This document shows, piece after piece, positions 44,077 through 53,736 of a stretch of 64,000 nucleotides of DNA. The notes beneath the pieces were generated by a model. That model did not search any database. It saw only the letters and a list, made by a program, of their open reading frames with translations, and was not told the DNA's origin. Made by a program: the position numbers and the translations under genes. The stretch comes from Accumulibacter sp. (GTDB lineage Bacteria; Pseudomonadota; Gammaproteobacteria; Burkholderiales; Rhodocyclaceae), in NCBI RefSeq assembly GCF_023806635.1, contig NZ_JAMTDQ010000063.1, forward strand, positions 1-64,000. The letters are read 5' to 3'. Every line of letters starts with the position of its first letter. Within the stretch, counting starts at the first letter, position 1.

Positions 44077-45376
44077 GCTGCATGACCTCCTCAATCTCGG
44101 CGACGGTTTTCGGGGCGCTGGTATAAATCCGGCAGCCTCCTTCGCTGACCAGCACGTCATCCTCGATGCGCACGCCAATGCCATGCAGGTGGTCTGGCAC
44201 GTTCGCTCCCGGACGGAAGTAGAGACCGGGTTCGACGGTGAGGGTCATGCCGGGCGCGAGTCGGGTCCACTCCTCGTTGCCGTTGCCGCTGCGGTAATCG
44301 CCGACGTCGTGCACGTCGAGTCCGAGCCAGTGGCCAGTCCGGTGCATGTACCAGGGCTTGTACGCATCACTCTCGATTGCGCCGTCGACACTGCCCCTGA
44401 GCAGCCCGAGATCGATCAGCCCCTGGACGAGAACCCGCAGCGCGGCGTGGTGGTAATCCATGAACGATGCACCGGGGACAATGGCGGCGATCGCTGCCTC
44501 CTGAGCGGCGAGGACGATTTCGTAGACCGTCCGCTGTTCGGCACTGAAGCGGCCGTTGATCGGGAAGGTGCGGGTGATGTCGGAGGCGTAGCCGGCCAGC
44601 TCGCAGCCGGCGTCGATCAGCACCAGGGAACCTCCTGCCAGCAGTCTGTTGTTCGCGACGTAATGCAGGATACAGGCGTTCGCCCCGCCTGCGACGATCG
44701 GTGGATAGGCGTGTCCATCGGCACCGCGGCGGCGGAACTCGTAAGCCAGTTCCGCCTCCAGCTCATGTTCGGCCATTCCAGGCCGGCAGGCATGCATGGC
44801 GCGTGCGTGGCCGGCCGAGGCGATGTCGGCAGCGCGTCGCAGGAGGTCGATCTCGTGCGCGTCCTTGATCAGCCGCATCTCGTCGAGCAGTGCCCGCAGA
44901 TCACGGATCTCGCCGGGTGCACGCGCGCCGCTGCGGCTGTTCGCACGAACCGTGTTGAGCGCTGCGGCGATTCGGCGGTCCCATGTCGGTTCATGGCCAA
45001 GCGAGTGCCACAGGCTGCCACGATTGGCGATCAGTTCCGGCAGCTTCTCCTCAAGGGTCCCGATCGGGTGCGCTTCGCTGAACCCGAAGGCTTCGGCGGC
45101 TGTCTCCGGCCCGTAGCGGAAGCCATCCCAGACTTCGCGCGCCTCGTCCCTTTCGCGGCAGAAGAGAATCGATCTGGCTTCTTTGCCGCCAACCAGTACG
45201 ATCGCCGCCTCCGGTTCGGGGAAGCCGCTGAGGTACCAGAAGTAGCTGTCGAAGCGGTAGGGATAATGGGCGTCGCGGTTGCGCAGCTTCTCTGCCGCGG
45301 TTGGGATGATGGCCACCCCGTCGCCCAGACGTTCCAGGACGATCTGGCGGCGGCGAGAATAGGGCTGGTGGTTCAT
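44069..45376 (-). CDS. pepP: Xaa-Pro aminopeptidase
   Basis: The 435-residue M24B peptidase has an N-terminal domain starting RRRQIVLERLGDGVAIIP and a pita-bread catalytic domain with the metal ligands in LIDAGCELAGYASDITRTFP, HRTGHWLGLDVHDVG, LTVEPGLYF and IGVRIEDDVLV. It cleaves the N-terminal residue before proline. The ATG overlaps the murU stop (ATGA). The pair pepP-ubiH is conserved in many proteobacteria. Confidence 0.94.
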   Translation of the reverse strand: MNHQPYSRRRQIVLERLGDGVAIIPTAAEKLRNRDAHYPYRFDSYFWYLSGFPEPEAAIVLVGGKEARSILFCRERDEAREVWDGFRYGPETAAEAFGFSEAHPIGTLEEKLPELIANRGSLWHSLGHEPTWDRRIAAALNTVRANSRSGARAPGEIRDLRALLDEMRLIKDAHEIDLLRRAADIASAGHARAMHACRPGMAEHELEAELAYEFRRRGADGHAYPPIVAGGANACILHYVANNRLLAGGSLVLIDAGCELAGYASDITRTFPINGRFSAEQRTVYEIVLAAQEAAIAAIVPGASFMDYHHAALRVLVQGLIDLGLLRGSVDGAIESDAYKPWYMHRTGHWLGLDVHDVGDYRSGNGNEEWTRLAPGMTLTVEPGLYFRPGANVPDHLHGIGVRIEDDVLVSEGGCRIYTSAPKTVAEIEEVMQHD

Positions 45377-46074
45377 TCTCTCCGTCCAAGCTCCAAGTCC
45401 AGCAGCGCGAGCCGTTCGCTGGTTCCGACGTCGACCCAGCGGCCCGCGTGCCGTTCGCCGCTGACGAGCCGACGGTGAACGCCGATGTCCAACAGGGGGC
45501 GCAGCTTCATGACGACGCCGGGCGCGACGCCGGCAAAGAACTCGGGCCAGAAGACGCCGATTCCGGAGTAGGTCAGTGTGTCCTCGTCGGTGGACGGGTT
45601 GGCAGCCAGGACCTCCTTGCCAGTCAGCTGGAAATCTCCCCTTGGATGATGCGGCGGGTTGTCGACGAGGACGAGGTGCGCGCCGCGCTGTCGAGGGTGC
45701 CCGCTTTCGACCAGTTGCCGGGCGCGGCCGACATCCCAGTCGCACCAGATGTCGCCGTTGATCGCCAGGAAGGGGTCCGCGCCGAGCAGCGGCAGGGCTG
45801 CGGCGATCCCCCCCGCGGTTTCGAGTGCGCCCTGTGGTTCGGGCGAGTAGCTGATCGACAGGCCGAACTCGGCGCCATCGCCGAGCGTCGCCACGATCTG
45901 TTGGCCGAGGTGGGCGTGGTTGATGACCACCTCGCGCCAGCCGGCTGCCGCGAGGCGCTGCAGGTGCCAGACGATCAGCGGCCGTCCGCCGGCGCGAAGC
46001 AGCGGTTTCGGCGTCGTGTCGGTCAGCGGGCGCAGCCGTTCACCGCGCCCCGCCGCCAGGATCATGGCCTTCAT
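45373..46074 (-). CDS. murU: N-acetylmuramate alpha-1-phosphate uridylyltransferase
   Basis: The 233-residue nucleotidyltransferase begins MKAMILAAGRGERLRPLTDTTPKPLL (signature GxGxRLxPLTxxxPKPLL), then INGDIWCDWDV with the metal-binding Asp. Next to the AmgK kinase it fits MurU, which makes UDP-MurNAc from MurNAc-1-phosphate in cell-wall recycling and bypasses fosfomycin-sensitive synthesis. It overlaps amgK and pepP by one and four bases. Confidence 0.92.
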   Translation of the reverse strand: MKAMILAAGRGERLRPLTDTTPKPLLRAGGRPLIVWHLQRLAAAGWREVVINHAHLGQQIVATLGDGAEFGLSISYSPEPQGALETAGGIAAALPLLGADPFLAINGDIWCDWDVGRARQLVESGHPRQRGAHLVLVDNPPHHPRGDFQLTGKEVLAANPSTDEDTLTYSGIGVFWPEFFAGVAPGVVMKLRPLLDIGVHRRLVSGERHAGRWVDVGTSERLALLDLELGRRE

Positions 46075-47105
46075 CAGAAGCCGAAGGCGACGCCAGGCCG
46101 CTGCCCTGCGACGCGTTCACACAATCTGGCGAGCGTTCCGAGTTCGCTGTAGCGCTCACAGGTGCGGCGCAGGTAGGCCATGACCCGTGGCATGTCCTGC
46201 AGGTAGTCGTTCTTGCCGTCGCGATGGCAGAGACGGGCGAAGATCCCCAGGACCTTGAGCTGACGCTGCACGCCCATCCACTCATAGTCGCGGTAGAAGT
46301 CATGGAAATCGTCCTGGACCGGCAGCCCGGCGCGGCGCGCCGCTTCCCAGTAGCGGATCACGAAATCGAGTTCCTGCTCCTCCGGCCAGTCGATGTACGC
46401 ATCGCGATAGAGCGAGACGACGTCGTAGGTCAGTGGGCCATAGACCGCGTCCTGGAAATCGAGGATGCCCGGGTTGGCTGGAAAGGCTGCTGATCGCTCG
46501 CCAACCAGCATCAGGTTGCGCGAATGATAGTCGCGATGGACGAAGACCCGTGGCTGTCGCAGGCTGTTGGCCAGAACTGCGGCGAAGACCGCCTGCAGAT
46601 CGCGCTCGAGCGCGGCGTCGACGGTCAGGCCGAGGTGTCGCCCCAGGTACCATTCGGGGAACAGGGCCAGTTCGCGCTCGAGCAGCACAGCGTCGTACTC
46701 CGGCAACCGTCCGGGCTGGCTGGCAAGTTGGATGGCGATGAGCGCCCTGTTGGCGTCGCGGTAGAGTGGTGCGGCGGCACTCCGGTCCGCCAGCGCTTGC
46801 AGATAGGTCGTGCTGCCCAGATCCGAGAGGAGCAGGAAACCGTGTTCGAGGTTCTCTGCGTGGACCTCGGGGACATGCGCGCCGGCACGCCGGAAGAGCG
46901 TCGCTATTCGCAGGAACGGGCGGCAATCCTCCTTGTCGGGGGGCGCGTCCATGACGATCCGGGTGCTGGCATCGGGTAGGGTGAGCCGGAAGTACCTCCG
47001 GAAGCTGGCGTCTGCCGAAGCCGGCTCCACCGGGATGGGCTGCCCAGGGAACTGCTCCGCGAACAAGGTCTGTACCCAGTGCTGCAACAGCGTTGTGCGC
47101 GGCAT
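46074..47105 (-). CDS. amgK: N-acetylmuramate/N-acetylglucosamine kinase
   Basis: The 343-residue aminoglycoside-phosphotransferase-like kinase has the catalytic loop VFVHRDYHSRNLML, then GILDFQDAVYGPLTYDVVSL with the metal-binding Asp. ASFRRYFRLTL marks the nucleotide lobe. AmgK phosphorylates the anomeric position of MurNAc and GlcNAc before MurU. It is the first gene of its group; AAAGGAGAGG precedes the ATG. The divergent lptD shares an upstream region with an 11-bp inverted repeat. Confidence 0.92.
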   Translation of the reverse strand: MPRTTLLQHWVQTLFAEQFPGQPIPVEPASADASFRRYFRLTLPDASTRIVMDAPPDKEDCRPFLRIATLFRRAGAHVPEVHAENLEHGFLLLSDLGSTTYLQALADRSAAAPLYRDANRALIAIQLASQPGRLPEYDAVLLERELALFPEWYLGRHLGLTVDAALERDLQAVFAAVLANSLRQPRVFVHRDYHSRNLMLVGERSAAFPANPGILDFQDAVYGPLTYDVVSLYRDAYIDWPEEQELDFVIRYWEAARRAGLPVQDDFHDFYRDYEWMGVQRQLKVLGIFARLCHRDGKNDYLQDMPRVMAYLRRTCERYSELGTLARLCERVAGQRPGVAFGF

Positions 47106-47125
47106 GCCGCCTCTCCTTTGACGAT

Positions 47126-47153
47126 GATGCTAGAATTCGCCGATTCTAGCATC
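47126..47153. promoter_or_regulatory. Perfect 11-bp inverted repeat between amgK and lptD
   Basis: GATGCTAGAAT (47126-47136) and ATTCTAGCATC (47143-47153) are exact reverse complements around TCGCCG. Each arm contains TAGAAT, which could act as the -10 box in its own direction, so the site may be a symmetric divergent promoter or an operator. No -35 hexamer is convincing on either side. Confidence 0.6.
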
Positions 47154-47217
47154 GGCCTGCGCACCCCATGTGCCGACGACCGACGACGCGCCCTCCCATC
47201 AACTGACACGCAGCGGA

Positions 47218-50106
47218 ATGAAGCTTCCTTTTCGGCGCAAGCCGACGACCTTGATCTTCTGTTGCGCTGTCGCCGGTGCGTTGGCTGGTGGCTTCTCCAC
47301 CGCTGCGCGCGCGCAGGGCACGGTACCCTTCCGGGTCGACCCGCGGCTTCTCGGCTTGCCGCCTGCTGCACCTGCACGACCGGCTGTCGAGGTGCCATCG
47401 GAGCGATCTGCGGCCGACGCCAGAGTGGTCGAGCAGCCGGTGGTGGAGGCGCGCCCGTTGCCGGGGCCGCCTGCCGCCGTAGCGGCCCCCACGGCAACAG
47501 GCGATTCCGCTTCGCGTGGCGGAACGGCGACGGCGCCGTCGGCAGCTGCGGAGTCAGCCCGGCGAGTCCCTACTCCAGCGCCGCCCCCGGCAGCAGCGAC
47601 GACATCGCCAGCAAGGGCGGGGAGCACGGTCGGCGAAGTCGAGCCGCCGCTTCCTGCTTCCCGCGCTGCGGCGGGCTCGCCACGGGTTGGGCCGGCGGCG
47701 GTCGCCACCAGCCCGGCAACCGGCGGTGGTGGCCAGATGCCGGCAACACCGCCGGTACCGGCATCCGTCGCTGCACCGACGACCCGACCCATGGCTGGAC
47801 CTCCGCTGGCGTTGCAGGCAGCCACCGCCGTGCAGCCGTCTCCGCCGGACAGCGATGTGCCGCGACCGGTGTTCCTGAGTGCGCGCAGCGTTGCGGGTGT
47901 TCTCGATCGAGAGGTCGTCGCCGAGGAGGAAGCCGAGCTGCGCAAGGCGGGCACCGTCCTCACCGCCGAGCGGATGACCTATTCGCCGGTCGAGGACGAG
48001 GTCGAGGCAACAGGCAACGTCGAGTTGCGGCAGGCCGAAGACCGCATTTCGGGTGCCCAGGCACGCCTCAAGCTCGACGATCAGGTTGGTTTTGTCGACC
48101 AGGCGTCCTACTTCATCAAGCGGCAACCGACGGTCGTGCCAGCCGCCGACGTTGAACAGACGACAGGTTTCGCGGCACCGCGGGTGATCGCCATAAAGCC
48201 GGGTCAGAGCAAGGTCAAGGCGGCGCAGAAGCCAGCCAGCGAGTTGACCGAGGCGCGCGGCGAGGCCGGGCGCATCGATCTGGAGGGCGAGAATCAGTTC
48301 CGCCTGAGCAACGCGACCTACACCACGTGCAAGCCAGGCGATGACGACTGGTATTTGACCGTCGCCGATCTCAAGCTTGATTACGACAACGAGGTGGGAA
48401 CAGGAAGCGACGCCACAATCCGCTTCTTCGACGTGCCGATTCTCCACTCGCCATGGTTGTCGTTCCCGTTGAACAACGAGCGCAAGTCGGGTTTCCTGAC
48501 CCCGAGCTACGGTTCCAGCAACAGCAGCGGTATCGAAGTGACGGTGCCCTACTACTGGAACATCGCGCCGAACATGGACGCTACCTTCGAACCGCGGCTG
48601 CTGACCAAGCGTGGCGTGCAGCTCGGCAGCCAGTTTCGCTACCTCAACGAGGCCTTTGGCGGTATCTACCGCGGCGATGTCCTGTTCGAGTACCTGCCTC
48701 ATGACCGCTTGGCGGACCGGGATCGCTGGGGCGTTGGTGTGCAGTACTCGCAGGCGACGGCGAGCGGCTTCAGCGGGACGGTGAACTTCAACCGGGTTTC
48801 GGACAACGACTATTACACCGACCTGTCGAGCCGCATCACCGATACGTCGCGCGTACAACTCCTGCAGCAGGGAACCGTCACCTATAGCGGCGGTGGCTGG
48901 TGGACGGCGACGGCCAACGTCCAGTCTTTCCAGACGCTGGAACCGGATCCGAAGAATCCGGTCACGAAGCCGTATCGTCTGCTGCCACAGATCACCGTCA
49001 ATGCCCGGCAGCCGGATCTGTTCTTCACTGACAGTTCCTTCTACGGGCAGTACACCTCATTCGTCCATCCCGAGAAGGCTCTGGTGGAAGGGCAGAGGAT
49101 TGTCCTGCAGCCACAGATTTCGGTTCCGTTCGTGACCCCGGGGTGGTACGTCACCCCCAGAGTGGGCGTAAACATCACCCACTACGACCTTTCCTATCCT
49201 GCCGGCAGTGTTCTGCGACCGGAATCGATCAGCCGTACCTTGCCGATCTTCAGTGTCGATTCGGGAATGACTTTTGAAAGGTCGAGCGTCTGGTTCGACC
49301 GCGAGTACACGCAGACGCTCGAGCCCCGCTTGTTCTACCTCAACATTCCCTACAAGAACCAGGACGACATACCGATCTTTGATACCGCGCTGGCGGACTT
49401 CAACTTCGCCCAGATCTTTGCAGACAACCAGTTCTCCGGCTGGGATCGCTTCAACAATGCCAACCAACTGACAGCCGCCCTGAGTTCGCGCCTGATCGAT
49501 CCGGTGACCGGGGCGGAGGTCATGCGCGCGATGATCGGCCAACTCTTCTACTTTGCCGACGACAAGGTGGCGTTGCCGGGTACCACCAATCGCAAATGGG
49601 GGTCGTCGGATTTCCTCGCGGCTTTCAGTGGTCAGATCTGGCCCCGGGTGTATGTGGACGCGGCGTTGCAGTATGACCCGAGCGACTCGCAGTTCGAACG
49701 CTACGCCGTTGGTGCCCGTTACCATCCATCGCCAGGCAGAGCGCTCAACGCGAGCTACATTTACAATACGGAGGCTTCGGTTCCCATCAAGCAGGTCGAC
49801 CTTTCCGGATATTGGCCGATCGCTGGTCGCTGGCAGGCGGTGGGCCGCTACAATTACTCATTCCTGCAAAATACGCCGATCGAGATCATTGGTGGGCTGG
49901 AATACAATGCCGGTTGCTGGGCCGTGCGCACGGTGGCACACCGGTTGCAGACGGCGCAGGCCGAATCGACGACGCAGTTCTTCGTCCAGCTCGAACTCAA
50001 TGGCCTGTCGAGCCTGGGTTCGAGTACCCAGAGCCTGCTGCAGCGCCGCATTCCTGGCTACGCGGGCGGGGTGACAGGCAGTGACCAGGGTCTCGCCCAG
50101 TGGTAA
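47218..50106 (+). CDS. lptD: LPS-assembly outer-membrane protein LptD
   Basis: The 962-residue protein has a signal peptide (TTLIFCCAVAGALAGGFSTAARA), a Pro/Ala/Thr-rich stretch at about 45-200, an OstA beta-jellyroll (LTAERMTYSPVEDEVEATGNVEL), and a C-terminal 26-strand barrel. Cys371 (TTCKPGDDDW) and Cys900 (GCWAVRT) match the long-range disulfide pair of LptD; the doubled cysteines of E. coli are single here. It places LPS in the outer leaflet with LptE. The low-complexity insertion makes it about 180 residues longer than E. coli LptD. It heads lptD-surA-pdxA-rsmA. Confidence 0.94.
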   Translation: MKLPFRRKPTTLIFCCAVAGALAGGFSTAARAQGTVPFRVDPRLLGLPPAAPARPAVEVPSERSAADARVVEQPVVEARPLPGPPAAVAAPTATGDSASRGGTATAPSAAAESARRVPTPAPPPAAATTSPARAGSTVGEVEPPLPASRAAAGSPRVGPAAVATSPATGGGGQMPATPPVPASVAAPTTRPMAGPPLALQAATAVQPSPPDSDVPRPVFLSARSVAGVLDREVVAEEEAELRKAGTVLTAERMTYSPVEDEVEATGNVELRQAEDRISGAQARLKLDDQVGFVDQASYFIKRQPTVVPAADVEQTTGFAAPRVIAIKPGQSKVKAAQKPASELTEARGEAGRIDLEGENQFRLSNATYTTCKPGDDDWYLTVADLKLDYDNEVGTGSDATIRFFDVPILHSPWLSFPLNNERKSGFLTPSYGSSNSSGIEVTVPYYWNIAPNMDATFEPRLLTKRGVQLGSQFRYLNEAFGGIYRGDVLFEYLPHDRLADRDRWGVGVQYSQATASGFSGTVNFNRVSDNDYYTDLSSRITDTSRVQLLQQGTVTYSGGGWWTATANVQSFQTLEPDPKNPVTKPYRLLPQITVNARQPDLFFTDSSFYGQYTSFVHPEKALVEGQRIVLQPQISVPFVTPGWYVTPRVGVNITHYDLSYPAGSVLRPESISRTLPIFSVDSGMTFERSSVWFDREYTQTLEPRLFYLNIPYKNQDDIPIFDTALADFNFAQIFADNQFSGWDRFNNANQLTAALSSRLIDPVTGAEVMRAMIGQLFYFADDKVALPGTTNRKWGSSDFLAAFSGQIWPRVYVDAALQYDPSDSQFERYAVGARYHPSPGRALNASYIYNTEASVPIKQVDLSGYWPIAGRWQAVGRYNYSFLQNTPIEIIGGLEYNAGCWAVRTVAHRLQTAQAESTTQFFVQLELNGLSSLGSSTQSLLQRRIPGYAGGVTGSDQGLAQW

Positions 50107-51419
50107 AGTCGATGATCACCTTACTGTTGCGTGGCGCGCTGGTCAGCTCCTGTCTCGTCGGCGCAGCGGTCGCGCAGCAGCGGCCTGGCAGCCAGCCTGT
50201 ACCGGTTGACCGGGTGATTGCCGTGGTCAATGACGAGGTGATCACGAGACATGACTTGCGGGCGCGTCTCGATTCGGCACTGGCGCAGCTGAAACGACAG
50301 GGAATGCAGCCACCGCCCAGGGACGTGCTCGAGCGGCAGGTTCTGGAACGGCTGGTGGTCGACAGGGTACAACTGCAACTGGCTCGCGACATGGGCTTGC
50401 GTGTCGACGACGCACAGCTGGAGCAGGCGTTGCAGCGCATTGCCAGCGGCAATCGCATGACGCTGGGTCAGTTCCGGGCTGCGCTGGAGAAGGATGGTAT
50501 CGTCTTTGCCAGCTTTCGCGAGGAAATCCGCGCCGAGATGACCATTGCCCGCGTACGCGAGCGCGAAGTCGACAGCAAGATATTCATCTCGGACGGTGAG
50601 ATCGACAACTATCTGTCGGGTGTGTCGACTCCGGGGGGCGCGGGTGAGGAGTATCGGCTGGCGCACATTCTCCTGCGCGCGCCCGAATCCGCCAGCCCCG
50701 AGCAGATCCAGAAGCTGCGGGCCAAGGCCGAACAGGTGCTTGATCGGCTGCGAAAGGGTGATGACTTCGGCCAACTGGCAGCAAGCTACTCGGATGCCCC
50801 GGACGGCATGAAGGGCGGTGACCTCGGCTGGCGGCCCATCGATCGCCTGCCCGCCATCTTTGCCGAGGCCAGCGGCAGGCTGAAGGTGGGTGAGGTGTCA
50901 CCGATTCTTCGCAGCTCCAATGGTTTTCATCTGGTCAAGCTGCTGGACAAGCGTGGCGGCGGCGCGGTGGCGGCTGTCGAGCAGACGCACGCCCGCCATA
51001 TCCTGATCAAGGTGAACGAGATCGTCTCCGAACCCGAGGCGCGGCACAAGATCGAGGGTCTGCGGCAGCGGATCAGCCATGGCGAGCGTTTCGCCGAACT
51101 GGCGCGACTCTTCTCGCAGGACGGATCGGCGTCCAAGGGGGGCGACCTCGGCTGGATCTATCCCGGTGACACGGTTCCCGAGTTCGAGCGGGCCATGAAT
51201 CAACTCGCACCAGGCGAACTCAGCCAGCCGGTGCAGTCACCTTTCGGCTACCACCTGATCGAGGTGCTTGAGCGGCGGGTGCAGGACGTGTCGAGCGAGC
51301 GACAGCGGGTGGCCGCCCGTCAGACGCTGCGCGAACGCAAGCGTGACGAGGCTTACCAGGACTGGCTGCGGCAGGCGCGCGACCGTGCCTATGTGGAAAT
51401 CCGGCTGGAGGAGGGCTAG
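50100..51419 (+). CDS. surA: Periplasmic chaperone / peptidyl-prolyl isomerase SurA
   Basis: The protein of 439 residues has a signal peptide ending VGAAVAQQ, the SurA N-domain (VDRVIAVVNDEVITRHDLRARL, residues about 36-57), and two parvulin domains (EEYRLAHILLRAPE near 185 and THARHILIKVNE near 298, each followed by GGDLGW). It guides outer-membrane proteins, LptD among them, to the Bam complex. GTG 50100 has AGGG nine bases before it and overlaps the lptD end; ATG 50112 is the alternative. Confidence 0.94.
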   Translation: MVKSMITLLLRGALVSSCLVGAAVAQQRPGSQPVPVDRVIAVVNDEVITRHDLRARLDSALAQLKRQGMQPPPRDVLERQVLERLVVDRVQLQLARDMGLRVDDAQLEQALQRIASGNRMTLGQFRAALEKDGIVFASFREEIRAEMTIARVREREVDSKIFISDGEIDNYLSGVSTPGGAGEEYRLAHILLRAPESASPEQIQKLRAKAEQVLDRLRKGDDFGQLAASYSDAPDGMKGGDLGWRPIDRLPAIFAEASGRLKVGEVSPILRSSNGFHLVKLLDKRGGGAVAAVEQTHARHILIKVNEIVSEPEARHKIEGLRQRISHGERFAELARLFSQDGSASKGGDLGWIYPGDTVPEFERAMNQLAPGELSQPVQSPFGYHLIEVLERRVQDVSSERQRVAARQTLRERKRDEAYQDWLRQARDRAYVEIRLEEG

Positions 51420-51422
51420 GTC

Positions 51423-52412
51423 GTGTCGCGCCTGCCGGTGATCGCGGTGACCGTTGGCGAGCCCGCGGGCATTGGCCCAGACATCTGCCTGCGCTTGCTT
51501 GATCGGGCGCGCCAGGAACCCTTTGCGGCCCGTATCGTCGTCCTCGCCGACCGCTTCCAGCTGGCCGAGCGCGCGGCGTCTCTGGGACTGCCGGTCAGCC
51601 TGCGTGACTGGGAAGCATCGCAGCCGGCGCGTGCGGACACCCTGGACGTGCTGCACCTGCCGTTGGCCGTACGGGCATCAGCCGGCCGCCTCGACGCCGC
51701 CAACGCGCCGCAGGTCCTGGCCATGCTCGATCGCGCTCTGGCCGGTTGCCGGTCCGGCGAGTTTGCGGCGATGGTCACCGGACCGGTACACAAGGGGGTG
51801 ATCAACGACGCCGGCATGCAGTTCACCGGGCATACCGAGTACCTCGCCGAACAGACCGGCACCTCGCGTGTGGTGATGATGCTTGCCGGCGGTGGGCTGC
51901 GGGTTGCGCTGGTGACGACGCACCTGCCTCTCAAGCAGGTGCCGGCTGCCTTGACCCATGCGGCACTGGAGGAGACTCTGCGCATCCTGCACAGGGAGAT
52001 GGGCCGCAAGTACGGCATCACCCGTCCTCGCATCCTGGTCGCCGGGCTCAATCCGCACGCCGGGGAGGGCGGTTACCTTGGTCGCGAGGAGATTGCTGTC
52101 ATCATTCCAGTCCTCGAACGTCTGCGTGCGGAGGAAGGGATGACCCTGCTCGGCCCGCTGCCGGCAGACACGATGTTTTCGCGGCCGGTACTGGCGCGCG
52201 GTGACTGTGTTCTGGCGATGTATCATGATCAGGGCCTGCCCGTCCTGAAGTACGCGAGCTTCGGTCACGGCATCAACGTGACCCTGGGGCTACCGATCAT
52301 CCGCACTTCGGTCGACCATGGTACCGCCCTCGACCTGGCAGGCAGCGGTCAGGCCGATCCGGGCAGCCTGTTCGTCGCCATCGAGCAGGCCATCGAGATG
52401 GCGTGCCGTTGA
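51423..52412 (+). CDS. pdxA: 4-hydroxythreonine-4-phosphate dehydrogenase
   Basis: The 329-residue enzyme oxidises 4-phosphohydroxy-L-threonine in DXP-dependent pyridoxal phosphate synthesis. Signatures are [15 protein letters not shown], the metal-ligand regions GHTEYLAE and [20 protein letters not shown] and [19 protein letters not shown]. The DXP it indirectly joins comes from dxs, also in this window. It starts with GTG 51423 three bases after surA, with GGAGGAGGG upstream. It overlaps rsmA by ten bases. Confidence 0.95.
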   Translation: MSRLPVIAVTVGEPAGIGPDICLRLLDRARQEPFAARIVVLADRFQLAERAASLGLPVSLRDWEASQPARADTLDVLHLPLAVRASAGRLDAANAPQVLAMLDRALAGCRSGEFAAMVTGPVHKGVINDAGMQFTGHTEYLAEQTGTSRVVMMLAGGGLRVALVTTHLPLKQVPAALTHAALEETLRILHREMGRKYGITRPRILVAGLNPHAGEGGYLGREEIAVIIPVLERLRAEEGMTLLGPLPADTMFSRPVLARGDCVLAMYHDQGLPVLKYASFGHGINVTLGLPIIRTSVDHGTALDLAGSGQADPGSLFVAIEQAIEMACR

Positions 52413-53215
52413 CGGCGACCGCTGATCGGCTGCGGCCGCATCGCCCACGCAAGCGGTTTGGCCAGCATTTCCTGGTTGATCAGGATGTCATTGCGTGCAT
52501 TGTCGCCTGCCTGCAGCTGCAACGCGGCGACCGGATGGTCGAGATCGGTCCCGGTCTGGGAGCCTTGACCGGCCCATTGCTGCAGCGGCTGGAGCACCTG
52601 CACGTGGTCGAAATCGATCGCGACATCATCGCCCGCCTGCAGCGAAGGTACCCGCCCGATCGCCTGACGATACACGCTGGCGACGCTCTGGATTTCGATT
52701 TCGACCGCCTGGAGGCGGCGACAGGCGCTAGGCTGCGGATCGTCGGCAACCTGCCGTACAACATATCGACGCCGCTTCTCTTCCACCTCGTGCGCTTCGC
52801 TCGCATGATCGGCGACATGCACTTCATGCTGCAACGGGAAGTCGTCGAGCGCATGGTCGCTGTTCCGGGCTGCAGCGTCTTCGGCCGCCTGTCGGTCATG
52901 CTGCAGTACCGTTTCGAGATGGAAGCATTGCTGCATGTGCCGCCCACGGCCTTCGACCCGGCGCCGCGGGTCGATTCAACGGTGGTGCGTCTGGTTCCGC
53001 GGCCACCGGAGAAACTGGTCGCATACGACGAGAAGCGTTTCGCCGCGGTCGTTGCCGCTGCCTTCGCACAGCGGCGAAAGATGCTGCGCAACAGCCTTGG
53101 CGGTTTGGTCGAGAGTTCGCAGCTGGCAGCGCTTGGTGTTGCCTCGAGCTGCCGCGCCGAAGACCTGTCGGTTGCCGACTACGTTCGCTTGGCGAACTCG
53201 AGGCAAGGCCGCTAG
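52403..53215 (+). CDS. rsmA: 16S rRNA (adenine1518-N6/adenine1519-N6)-dimethyltransferase
   Basis: The 270-residue KsgA/RsmA dimethylates two adjacent adenines of helix 45 in 16S r[17 protein letters not shown], the SAM motif [25 protein letters not shown] and the catalytic NLPYN are present, then RREKMLRN-like [12 protein letters not shown]. It starts with GTG 52403 within pdxA. apaG/apaH, which follow in E. coli, are absent; the next genes are on the other strand. Confidence 0.95.
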   Translation: MPLTATADRLRPHRPRKRFGQHFLVDQDVIACIVACLQLQRGDRMVEIGPGLGALTGPLLQRLEHLHVVEIDRDIIARLQRRYPPDRLTIHAGDALDFDFDRLEAATGARLRIVGNLPYNISTPLLFHLVRFARMIGDMHFMLQREVVERMVAVPGCSVFGRLSVMLQYRFEMEALLHVPPTAFDPAPRVDSTVVRLVPRPPEKLVAYDEKRFAAVVAAAFAQRRKMLRNSLGGLVESSQLAALGVASSCRAEDLSVADYVRLANSRQGR

Positions 53216-53334
53216 TTCGCGCGGTCGGCGTGATGGCAAACGTGATGGACGCCTGATCGGATCAGGCAGGACGCAGATCGCGGTCAGCGCCATGAACACG
53301 ACGGGGGTTCCCGGCGCCGCATGCTGCGCAAGCC

Positions 53335-53372
53335 GATGGGGGGGCGCCGCGTGCGGATTGGCGGCCCCCATC
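53335..53372 (+). terminator. Hairpin after rsmA
   Basis: GATGGGGG (53335-53342) pairs with CCCCCATC (53365-53372) around a 22-base GC-rich loop, followed by TTGT. It lies in the 200-base gap between rsmA and the DUF2892 gene and could end the lptD-rsmA transcript. The long loop and weak T-run make it tentative. Confidence 0.4.
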
Positions 53373-53415
53373 TTGTCAGGCGTTCCCGGTCGCTGCCGGG
53401 CAGCAGGGATCCTCT

Positions 53416-53613
53416 TCAGGAATTCCTCTTCACCGGGCATGTATTCATGCCGAGCAGCGTGTAGGCAGGGCAGACTCCGAAGATGCCGGTCAGCAGGGGC
53501 ACGACACCGATCCAGCCCCAAGCGCCGATCATGCCCAGGGCGGCCATGGCGATGAGCGCAATTCCGACTGCGATACGCAGCACTTTGTCTATTCCACCGA
53601 CGTTGGTTTTCAT
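53416..53613 (-). CDS. DUF2892 (YgaP-type transmembrane domain) inner-membrane protein
   Basis: The 65-residue protein starts MKTNVGGIDKVLRIAVGIALIAMAAL and has two hydrophobic helices with the DUF2892 ends GWIGVVPLLTGIFGVCPAY and LGMNTC. The domain is the membrane part of YgaP, which carries a rhodanese; here the membrane part stands alone. GGAG precedes ATG 53613. A CRP-like box lies 64 bases upstream, next to a Crp/Fnr regulator gene. Confidence 0.85.
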   Translation of the reverse strand: MKTNVGGIDKVLRIAVGIALIAMAALGMIGAWGWIGVVPLLTGIFGVCPAYTLLGMNTCPVKRNS

Positions 53614-53676
53614 GATGAACTCCGTTTTGCGGTTGTTGATGATCGCCGCAGGATAGGCAGCGATCGCCGCGATGTA

Positions 53677-53692
53677 TGTAACCGTGGTCACA
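53677..53692 (-). promoter_or_regulatory. CRP/FNR-family operator-like palindrome upstream of the DUF2892 gene
   Basis: The minus strand reads TGTGACCACGGTTACA, matching TGTGA-N6-TCACA at nine of ten fixed positions. The two seven-base halves (TGTGACC and GGTTACA) are symmetric except one base. It is placed 64 bases before the DUF2892 ATG and 45 bases after the stop of the Crp/Fnr gene, so the neighbouring regulator is the natural candidate to bind it. Confidence 0.6.
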
Positions 53693-53736
53693 GAGGGTAC
53701 TGCGCGGCCTGGGCGACTCGGCAAAATGCCGCGGGT

